A DNA stretch of 64,000 bases from Uropetala carovei (lineage: Eukaryota > Arthropoda > Insecta > Odonata > Petaluridae): NCBI GenBank assembly GCA_036926305.1, contig JAXCHB010000136.1, positions 496,001 through 560,000 of the forward strand, given 5' to 3'. The notes under the pieces are model-generated. The model made no database searches. It was given only the letters and a program-made list of their open reading frames with translations, and was not told where the DNA came from. A program made the position numbers and the translations under genes. Below are positions 1-8,411 of the stretch, one piece after another. The stretch's first letter is position 1. Every line of letters begins with the position of its first letter.

Positions 1-66
1 TGTGCTGCACCCCCTGCCACCCACCAGTCTGGTGATTTGCAGGGTATCATGTAGATGTAGATGTAG
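1..66 (+). mobile_element. 3' end of a CR1-like family A retrotransposon
   Basis: The window opens inside the 3' untranslated end of a family A element; its coding part lies to the left of the window. The stretch matches the ends at 7940-8006 and, in reverse, at 8786-8850 and 53757-53822. It contains a stem-loop (CCCTGC pairing with GCAGGG, inner CACCA/TGGTG) followed by the hexamer tail ATGTAG. CR1 and L2 elements characteristically end in a hairpin and a short-repeat tail. Confidence 0.9.
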
Positions 67-304
67 AATGACGGTCGGGGGGTCAGCGTCGCGGTCAGTT
101 TTAAATGTGGTCCCAGTTAGTCGACACAAGCCCTAGAGTTAATTACCAAATATTTTAAAGAGAAAAACCTCTAGGTTAAACTGCTTATCAAATGTTGGTT
201 TAAGAAAGAGTATAATAGCAACAAACTTCTTTGAATTAAGATATAAAATAATGTAACCATACAACATGAAAGATATACCGTATTTAATCTATTGTAAGTC
301 AACC

Positions 305-440
305 GTTTTTACTTTGTCCATACAAAGTAATGGGAAAGTATTGTGCTCATGAAAAAAATCGACTTCGAGATTTCAACGGAAATACAAGTTTTGAGTTCCC
401 TACAACACGTTTAGACTATTTTCGGAATGATGTCTCTGTG
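305..440 (+). repeat. Hairpin-headed dispersed repeat (family E), head segment
   Basis: Non-coding dispersed repeat. It starts with an inverted repeat of the form TACTTTSYC...GGAAAGTA, followed by about 100 bp shared with copies near 4850-4975, 22118-22190, 23340-23500, 23935-24070, 24740-24856 and 50160-50288. No coding capacity is visible. Confidence 0.7.
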
Positions 441-557
441 CGTGCGTGTGCGTGCGTGCGTGCGTGCGTGCGTGTGCGCGTGCGTGCGTCTGTGTGTTTT
501 ATGTGTGCGCGCGCGCGTGTCCGTGTGCGCGTATGCGTGTGTGCGTGCGTGCGTGAT
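437..557 (+). repeat. GT/CG-rich microsatellite
   Basis: Imperfect (TGCG)n/(TG)n tract directly downstream of the family E head. Other E copies carry a GT/AC tract at the same internal place (22183-22264, 23330-23348, 24716-24736), so it is part of the repeat rather than an independent microsatellite. Confidence 0.85.
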
Positions 558-964
558 ACGTTTTTCTTATGCATAGTGTGATACGTTTGATGAAATTCTT
601 AAAAAAAGAATTCATTCTTGGGTAGAAAATGTAGTTCCGAACAGCAGAATGCAGCGGAAAGCTATTTCTCGGCGGTGATTGTTTTTTGTCACACATTTTT
701 CATCTACGGGAGGTTCGACTATGCCAAATCAGAGCGATCTTAAGGAAAGAGCAGCATGTTATTGTATTCGTAATATTTATATAATGTATTTAAGTGAGAG
801 ATAAGCGAGTAATGTAAGTGATCGATAATATATGGTATAGTAATACGAACCGTGGATTCTAACCCCCAATTTCCAATATACTTAAGTATTTACCAACCGC
901 GGTTTTACCAACCGCGGTACTTTTCAGGAACGTAACCCCCGCGGTTGGCGAAGGAAGGGTGTAT
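558..964. other. No gene recognised
   Basis: AT-rich non-coding sequence. The only structure seen is a short direct repeat, ACCAACCGCGGT, twice between about 890 and 920, with a related CCGCGGTTGG at about 938-950. No open frame with recognisable homology. Confidence 0.6.
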
Positions 965-1058
965 ACCTAATTTACGGCAATAAGAATGACTATTCTTTTA
1001 AGATAGGAAATAATAATTTTGCTTCATAATGCTATTCATAATAATTTAAATATCTATG
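965..1058 (+). mobile_element. Terminal-repeat fragment of family E, left of a nested B element
   Basis: This matches the right terminal repeat of the complete copy at 24858-25003. It continues at 2181-2233 after the family B retrotransposon at 1059-2178. Joining the two flanks restores the terminal repeat, so B inserted inside it. Confidence 0.75.
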
Positions 1059-2178
1059 TCCTATAGGAGTTGATGCAGTATTTTTAGACTTTAGGAAAGC
1101 CTTCGACACCGTTTCTCACGTGAAAATAGTGCAAAAATTAAGGGCTTATTCAATTAACGAGAAAATTGTAAATTGGATCGCCTCGTTTCTTTCCGATAGA
1201 ACCCAGAGAGTAGTCCTCGATGGAGTTGCATCAGACGTCGTCAAAGTGACTTCCGGCGTGCCTCAGGGAAGTGTAATCGGACCTTTGTTATTCTTGATAT
1301 ACTTATATAAATGATTTAGCGGATAATATAAAGTGTAAAGTTAGACTCTTCGCGGATGACACATCTATGCATGTAGAAATCAACACAATACACGATCAGG
1401 AGAATTTGCAGAAGGACCTTCAGGCTATCACGAAATGGTGTAAAGATTGGCAACTCGATCTGAATATAAAGAAATGCGCTGCAATGAACTTCACGCGCTC
1501 CACGAATTTCAACCGTTACCCGTACCAAATATCTGAACTAAAGCTAAAATACGTCAATAGCTACAAATACCTAGGAGTAATTCTCAGTAGCAATTTGTCT
1601 AGTAGAGAGCATATCAAATCCGTTATAGCATCGACAAACAGAATTCAAGGGCTTTCCTCTAGAGTCCTGCGGGGATGCCCCTCGAATGTCAAGGAAATCG
1701 CATACTTTTCCCTAATACGACCCATCGTGGAATACTGTTGCGCCGTCTGGGACCCTTTCGAGGAGGGCCTAACTAGAGAGCTCGAAATGGTTCAGCGTAG
1801 AGCGGCTAGATTTGTAAAAGGAGAATATCGGTGTGATGCGAGTGTATCCGAGTTATTGAGAGATCTGAAATGGCAGACGTTGAAGAGTAGAAGAATTGAA
1901 TACAAGAGGAAACTATTTGAAAAATTTGAAAGTTCCGAATTCGTTGAAGACGTACGCGGCATAGTCGTCCCCATCGGTGTTAGTGAATGTAATGTTAGAT
2001 CACAGTGCAGGAGAAAATATGTCGAAATTACAGTTAGAACAGAGAAATACTACCGATCCTTTTTCCCAGACGCGATAAGACAATCCAACAGAGGAATTAG
2101 CTAGACTTCACTTGGTGTTGTGACACCCCCTGCCAAACGCTTCTAGCGGCTTGCAGGGTATTTATGTAAATGTAAATG
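1059..2178 (+). pseudogene. CR1-like family B retrotransposon, 5'-truncated, broken RT
   Basis: Reverse-transcriptase part of ORF2. It runs from the palm (VFLDFRKAFDTVSH) through SGVPQGSVIGPL and LFADDT to the C-terminal domain with the QRRAARFVKGEY motif. Such a protein would carry out target-primed reverse transcription of its own RNA. The frame shifts near 1305-1316, where the divergent copy at 8412-12570 lacks about 4 bases present here, so the protein is split at 1314/1367. The stop is at 2102-2104. A 3' UTR hairpin and an (ATGTAA)n tail end near 2178. The copy lacks the endonuclease and the RT N-terminus (5' truncation). Confidence 0.88.
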
Positions 2179-2180
2179 GA

Positions 2181-2233
2181 TCCCAAATATGGAGAATGTC
2201 ATGTGTTGGCCACATCAGATTTTTTACTTTTTT
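2181..2233 (+). mobile_element. End of family E terminal repeat, right of the nested B element
   Basis: This continues the terminal repeat interrupted at 1058 and ends with the motif TGTTGGCCACATCAGATTTT, the same terminus seen at 24968-25003 and 34690-34718. Confidence 0.75.
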
Positions 2234-2361
2234 ACCGCCTTAAAAATTGCCACTCGTCTTAGAATCGAGTCTTAAAAATCGAAATAAATTCCATCTCGCT
2301 TATGTAGGGTCAATTTTGGTCATTGACTTTGGCGAGTTTTTCAGTATTTCTTAGTTATCTC

Positions 2362-2510
2362 ATAATGGGACGAACTCATTATTCTGTGGACTTTAAGAGA
2401 AAAATGATAGAATATGAGGAAAAAAACATCAAATCTAGCTGCCCGATGGCGCTAAGCGATTGATGAGTCCAATGTGAGACGTTGGAAAAGACAAAGAGAG
2501 AAACCGGGAT
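2362..2510 (+). pseudogene. pogo-like transposase helix-turn-helix fragment
   Basis: Translation gives THYSVDFKRKMIEYEEK and, after a one-frame shift, SNLAARW and then IDESNVRRWKRQRE. This is the N-terminal DNA-binding layout of pogo/Tigger-type transposases (FK...EYAE...N..AAR..I.ES.VR.W+KQ+). A frameshift lies between the two halves and one stop is present, so it is a dead fragment. No DDE catalytic domain is recognisable in the following 800 bp. Confidence 0.5.
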
Positions 2511-3069
2511 ATTTTTGTTGCGTGATTAAAAATCAGGGACAAATGACATTTTAGTAAGCCTTCTTCTGTCAGAGGAGGATATTGGATATAGGAAGATACT
2601 AATGTCTGGCCCAAACTACAACATTTGGAAAGCTGAAATTTTTTAAAATTGTAGACGACATGAAGAAACCGAAAGAATAAATATAAAATTACAACACTGT
2701 TTATTTTCTTGGCCGTTAAAAATTATAAACTTTTAAACGAGTATTTCGTGGTTTAGATACTTTTAAATGTGCTACAATGCTGAAATTTTTTCTAACTGTG
2801 GAATTTAGAAAATAACGAAAACGGGATTATAGAAATTTGAAAATGTTTATTTATTCGGCCGTTATAAATTCATGAATGTTAAAAAATTGACTAATGTTTA
2901 TGCATTTTCAATAGAGCTGGGGAACTAAAAATTTTGAGAAAGTTAAGGAATAGTGTTCCAGCGTTAAATAATGTTGAAAATTATAATAAAGTTTATTATT
3001 GTTACTGTTAAAAATTCCTAAATTTTAAACAATTAAATTTATATAGATGCACATCTAGCCCTTAAATGG
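2511..3069. other. No gene recognised
   Basis: AT-rich sequence with repeated motifs resembling GTTTATTNTTNGGCCGTTAAAAATT at about 2697, 2845 and 2990. It is probably old transposon sequence without a readable frame. Confidence 0.5.
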
Positions 3070-3071
3070 TA

Positions 3072-3251
3072 TGGCAGGGTCAAATCTGACCCTACTGATT
3101 TTTTATTTCAATTTATTTCCGCAAGGTTTCACTCGTTGTTGTCGTCCATCTGTGTATTCTCAGTACTTGTGTAGACATAGAAGTGTGCGGGTGCCGGGTG
3201 TGCATTCCTTAGGTAGCTAGGACGCGTACAGGGTTAGATCTGACCCTGCCA
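3072..3251. mobile_element. 180-bp MITE with TA target duplication
   Basis: The left end TGGCAGGGTCAAATCTGACC and the right end (reversed) TGGCAGGGTCAGATCTAACC form inverted repeats of about 23 bp, flanked by TA on both sides (3070-3071 and 3252-3253). Each terminal repeat is itself nearly palindromic (AGGGTC..GACCCT). TA duplication suggests mobilisation by a Tc1/mariner/pogo-type transposase. No coding capacity. Confidence 0.75.
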
Positions 3252-3689
3252 TACTGTTAGAGCAAGGCTGGGCAATACGTTCGCCAATCGACACATGTGG
3301 CGAATTAGATTATTATACCTGGCATGACACTGAACGAAAATTTCATGGAAAAAATTCTTGAAAAAGATTTTTACGCTGAAAATGCGTATACTGATATTTC
3401 CGGCCTGTCCTGAAAACTCGGAAGGGTTCTTCCATCTTCATGTGATTCAACAGGCCTACGGAATGCGAAAGCATGACACACATAGTGAAGTATGTAGTAC
3501 AGTACGTATCACACTTCCTGCCTTTTGGATGATGCAATTCTGCAGGCCTGTACTTGCTCTTATTCTTTCTTCAACTGAGATTTCGTCAGTGCATTTCAAA
3601 CCAGTGCATCGAACCGGAAGGAAGCCGAAAAAAACCGCAGTGAAACAGAACAAAAAAAATGAATTTTCTGAAATCGAACCGAAACTAAA

Positions 3690-4235
3690 AACCGTTATTT
3701 ATTTCCTTTTGAATTTACGCTCATCAATGCCCAAGGCGTGGGCAACGTGGGTAAAACCCACAGGAGACCGAAGGATCGGCCATTTGGCGACTTATTTGCG
3801 AATTTTAAAAGCGAACGGCTCGGAAATTCCATTGGCCGAAATGTTTCCATCTGTCCAACTATCGACAATTTTGATCTCAGCAATGGAGATTCTGCTGCTG
3901 CTGAATTATGAATCGAAGACGAAAAATTATGTCCTGCAGAAATTGCAGAATCTCCAACTAAGTCGCATAACTGATGTTCGCCGAATGCTGGAATTGTCAG
4001 AAGATATTGAAAAGCAGTCGAGTGATCAAGTGAAAAACTGTTTCTGTGTTTTCCTTGGCGTTGGATGAGTCGACTGACATTAAGGACACTGCTCAGCTTG
4101 TGTTTTGGGTTCGATTTGTATCCACCGACTTGAAGATTCATGAAGAATTCTTAGCACTTTGTGGACTGAGGAATCGAACTCGTGGAACTGACATCCTTAA
4201 AAATTCACTGGAAGTTGTGACAACGTTTGAACTCA
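3690..4235 (+). pseudogene. hAT transposase remnant (GTF2IRD2/ZBED-like type)
   Basis: Two frames carry consecutive parts of one protein. Up to about 4045 the frame reads LQNLQLSRITDVRRMLELSEDIEKQ. From 4046 the next frame reads FSLALDESTDIKDTAQLVFWVRF followed by LCGLRNRTRGTDI. The order 'LS..T..RR...LSEDIE.Q' then 'FSLALDESTD..DTAQL' is typical of the domesticated-type hAT transposases related to vertebrate GTF2IRD2 and ZBED proteins; the Asp in LALDEST is normally catalytic. A frameshift near 4045 and loss of the C-terminal half show that it is dead. Confidence 0.72.
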
Positions 4236-4975
4236 AACTTGGCTCAGAAATGGTTGGTTCTACGAAAAATTCTTTCAAACAAAACCTGGAAGAAATATTA
4301 TTCTCTACAACTTTGGTCCTTACGAAGATTACCAATAACGATGTTTTAAAGGAGATATTTGACGGAAACCGAAAAACCGGTTATTTATAAATAATTCCTA
4401 AACAGTATCTGCGATAGAAAATTGTTTCAAATGAAAGTTGTAGGAATTTACATTTTCTATAACCTTTGTATAGAATTGTATATACAATAATGATGTTTTA
4501 ACGGAGAAATATCGCAAAAATCGAATCAGGTTTCGAATAAACCTCGACTTCCGGTTAACCGTTATTGTCTAAAAACTAATCAGTCCTTTGGTAACGATAT
4601 GGCAAGCAGTTTTTGAGTTAGAGCGCCCACAATCACATACACGTGCACACATATTTACATTTAGATTTTTACATTTACATCAATACCCTGCAAGCCGCTA
4701 GAAGCGTTTGGCAGGGGGTGTCACAACACCAAGTGAAGTGTAGCTAATTCCTCTGTTGGATTGTCTTATCGCGTCTGGGAAAAAGGATCTGTAGTATTTC
4801 TCTGTTTTAGCGGCAATTTCGACATATCTACACACACACAGACAACATTCCGAAAATAGTCTAAACGTGTTCTAGGGACCTCAAAACGTTTATTTCCGTT
4901 GAAATCTCGAAGTCGATTTTTTTCGTGAACACAATACTTTCTCATTACTACGTACGGAGAAAGTAAAAATGGAAC
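4236..4975 (-). mobile_element. Family E repeat, interrupted by a B fragment
   Basis: This matches 23510-24070 and 24290-24850 in order: the 'TTGGTCCTYACGAAGATTACC' segment (4314), the 'GAAAAACCGGTTATTTATAA' segment (4370), the AC tract and the hairpin head (4940-4966). A family B 3' end at 4656-4828 lies inside it. No coding capacity was seen. Confidence 0.75.
4656..4828 (-). mobile_element. Family B retrotransposon 3' end nested in an E repeat
   Basis: Minus-strand copy of the B tail, hairpin (CCCTGC...GCAGGG with inner CGCT/AGCG) and last ~100 bp of ORF2. It is a severe 5' truncation of about 170 bp. ACATAT occurs at both junctions (4645-4650 and 4823-4828), compatible with a short target-site duplication or microhomology. 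Confidence 0.85.
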
Positions 4976-5124
4976 TCGTCCTCTTATGTTCGAACATGTG
5001 AGCTTCTATATCGCACTCCTTCCTAGCCGCATTCCAACACCCTCAGAGCACCACCAATCCAGACGCAACATAAACACTGTGCCCTGGCTTGCAACGGGTC
5101 GCCACGCCCCTTTCTATTCCCTGC

Positions 5125-5350
5125 CTGCCATAATAGGAGGTGTGGGGGAGAGAGAGGGCGAAGAGGGGTGGAGGATGATGGGGGAGTTCGGGGGTGGAGA
5201 AGGGTGGTGTGGGGGTGGAGAGGGCTGGAGTGGGGGTGGAGAAGGGTGGAGGGTGGGTGGAGGGGATTGGGGTGGGATTGTCATGTCCGTCGAGGAACAA
5301 TTGGAGGGTACGAATTCGTGGAAATGGAGAGATGGAGGGGGGGGGGGGGT
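5125..5350 (+). repeat. G-rich GGTGGAG degenerate minisatellite
   Basis: Imperfect repeats of GGGGGTGGAGAGGGNTGGAG-like units followed by a pure G run at 5337-5348. The strand is strongly purine-asymmetric and has G-quadruplex potential. Open frames across it are compositional and not genes. Confidence 0.8.
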
Positions 5351-5837
5351 AGAGGATGGTATGTCAACGCAAGTAGAATGAGGAATCAAGTTTGGATGAG
5401 TAATTGGAACGGGAGAGAAGCGGAGGTGATGAAGAGATGCTTTGGATATAATAATGAGCGTTTGATGGAATGTAAGAAGGCGAATAGGGAGACTGAACAC
5501 GAGCATAGAACAAAACGCGAGAGTTTACACTCTAAAAGAACCTTTTTAATTAAAAAACTTTACATTAAGATAACTTGTATTATTGTATACTTTCATTCAT
5601 ATATTTCTCCTCCTCTATACCATTGAAACTGTCAGTCTTTCTTCGTAAGATACTTCATATATTTTCCTCAGGAATTCCACTATTTTTTCTCTTTACTTCA
5701 ACTTTCCCTTATAATTTTATTTTTATATTTACTTTACTATACTATACTATACTATACAAGCAGAATTTCCCGTTGAATTTCAACCGATTTAGTGAAACTA
5801 CTAGAGCGCAACATAAAAACCCTTTAAAATATCTATA
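5351..5837. other. No gene recognised; (ACTAT)n at 5732-5757
   Basis: AT-rich sequence with a short pentanucleotide array, about five units of ACTAT. Open frames here have no recognisable domain. Confidence 0.55.
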
Positions 5838-8006
5838 CAGGTTAAGGCTAGAAGACGCGTATATATGTACGCCAAAGGCGATTTCTCGAAATTTAGGTCT
5901 TTTTTACAGACACAATTCCCTTATTTCTGCGAGGCATCTATCGACGCTAGTACAGAGGAATTATAGTGCGTGTTCAGGGATATGATGCGAGAGGGTACGG
6001 AAAAATTTATTCCACATAAACTTAAACTTGATGTTGCGGAACCAAGATGGTACAACCAGAAAGTTAGATGCGCTCTTAGACGGCAAAGAAAACTTCACGC
6101 TCGCTTAAATACCAATTCTTCAAAAGTCACAGAGGAACAGAGGTCAATGATACGGCAACAATACAGAGAGGCGCGGTCAAGAGCTAGAGTAACAATGCGA
6201 GAAGCATTTAATGATTACAACAAGAAAGTTCTGCATAGTAATTTGAAAGAAAATCCGAAAGCATTTTGGTCGTACGTTAGAGAGGTTCATGGTAGAGGCC
6301 CCACCATAGCGTCGTTGAGAACGGAGGCAGGTGATGTAGTACATGACAGCGCGGAAAAAGCGAACTTGTTAAATGAACACTTTCAGAAAGCGTTTACTTC
6401 AGTGAGCAACGAATTTGAGGAACCAGCTTTGAATGATGAGGGAAATTCGATGGAAGATATGATATTCTCGGAAACAGGTATCGCGCACCAGCTAGAGTCG
6501 ATTAAGCAAAATAAGTCTCCCGGGCCGGAGGGCATACCCGCGCGTGTGTTGAAAGAGCTAGGCTCGGTAATCGCACCTAACTTGAAAATAATATTCGAAA
6601 AATCCGTTGCACATGGTACCGTTCCAAAACACTGGAAGCCAGCATACGTAACGCCCATCCACAAAGGCGGTGATAAAGAGAACCCCGAAAATTATAGACC
6701 GAATTCCTTGACGTCATTACCGTGTAAGATTCTAGAACATATAATTGTTAGCTCTGTTCTGCGTTATATAGATGGTCGTTCTTCACTAAGCAAAAACCAA
6801 CACGGGTTTCGGAAAGGTAGGTCATGCGAAACGGAGCTCGCCCTGTTCGTAAACGATTTGTTACAATGCGGAGAGAAAAACACTCAGGTTGATGCCATTT
6901 TCATTGATTTTAAAAAAGCGTTTGACAAAGTACCCCATAATAAATTAATAGGAAAAATAGGAAAGTACGGCATAAACCCTAATATCGTGAGTTGGGTAAA
7001 AGACTTCTCCCCAATAGAAAACAGATAGTAGTTATTGATAAGAAATCTTCATACCCGGTAAAAGTCGCATCAGGTGTCCCACAAGGAAGTGTCATAGGCC
7101 CACTACTATTCCTGATATATATAAACGATATCTGCTCGATAGTTCGCTGCAAAATAAGACTTTTCGCAGATGACACCGTTTTATATAAGGAGATAACGAG
7201 TCAGGATGACCAAAAATCGCTCCAGGAAGATTTAAACGCCCTTTCAGCATGGTGTCAACATTGGAAAATCGAAGTTAATCAGAGCAAATGTTCCCTATTG
7301 AGTTTCTGGAAGAGTAAGAACAATGACTCAAACTCGGAGTACAGAATTGATAGATTGAATATCCAATCTGCAGAGTACGTTAAATATTTAGGAGTCACCA
7401 TTTGTCGTGATCTATCATGGAATATGCATATTCGAAGGATCCTAGGCGCAGCTAATAAGAAATTGGGCTTCGTAGGCAGAATAGTAAGAAGTAGCACAGA
7501 ACAAATACGAGAAACGTGTTATTTATCATTGGTCAGATCTCAGGTCGAATACGCTTCCAGCATATGGGATCCGTACGAAAAGGGACAAATACTTGAGTTA
7601 GAAAGAATCCAACGCAGAGCAGCCAGATTCGTTAAGCAAAAATACGAGCAAAAATTAAGCGTCACATCACTCTTGAAGGAGTTGAATTGGATATCGCTAG
7701 AGGATCGCAGAATTAGCGCTAGGTTAAGGCTTCTGGAGAAATTTAGGTCGGAAGTTCTCTTAGAGGAGGTCTCAGGAATATTAGAGGCACCTACGTACAT
7801 GGGCAGGCACGATCACGAGAATAAAATACGAGAGATCGACTGTAGGACCGAGCGATATCAGAGCTCGTTTTTCCCAAGGACCATATGGGATCATAACAGG
7901 AGAGTGATTCCCACGAGGGACGTTATTAGGTAGGTTTTGGTGTGCTGCACCCCCTGCCACCCACCAGTCTGGTGATTTGCAGGGTATCATGTAGATGTAG
8001 ATGTAG
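5838..8006 (+). pseudogene. CR1-like family A retrotransposon, 5'-truncated, frameshifted ORF2
   Basis: This covers the endonuclease-RT linker and the whole RT of ORF2 (KNKSPGPEGIPARVLKEL, YRP, HGFRKGRSCETE, SGVPQGSVIGPL, LFADDT, C-terminal QRRAARFVKQKY). The stop is at 7931-7933, followed by the 3' hairpin and (ATGTAG)n tail. Defects: a TAG at 5965-5967 where the copy at 57135 has TGG, and a frameshift near 7005-7012 that splits the RT between its N- and C-terminal parts. The 5' end is truncated within the linker. Variants D-S-N-S-E-Y-R and ICRDLSW with RRILGAANKK group it with the copy at 17562-18993. Confidence 0.9.
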
Positions 8007-8411
8007 AAGATACTCTTTAAATTACAATTAGCTTTTCTTAACAATTAATCATATTTGCTTGTAACAATCCGCTTCCGAGCCTATTCCATTCAAATATAAG
8101 GATAATTTTATTACCAATCATATTACTTTCCCCAAATCCAGCTTCATTTCTTGTGTAATTATGCCATGATTAAATATTTACTTTTGTCTTGTAAGCAAGA
8201 AACCCGTGAAAAAGCAACGTACGTACGTTCATGATTAAACACTGACTCCGGAAAATGTACACCAGATACGTCAGCTTATTTACGTTAATAAACATTACAA
8301 TGAAGAATATAATGATTTTACTAACAAAAAATATGTTTCCAATATTCAATAGACGAAAGAAGGTTCAATTACTTTCATCAATAAAGGCTTCGTGAATAAT
8401 AATCAGAATCT
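8007..8411. other. No gene recognised
   Basis: AT-rich unique-looking sequence between two retrotransposons. No open frame, RNA gene or repeat structure that I can support. Confidence 0.6.

Noticed and set aside
5168..5626. 152-codon Gly/Trp-rich plus-strand frame
   Set aside because: Arises from the GGTGGAG minisatellite, then continues by chance. No recognisable domain.
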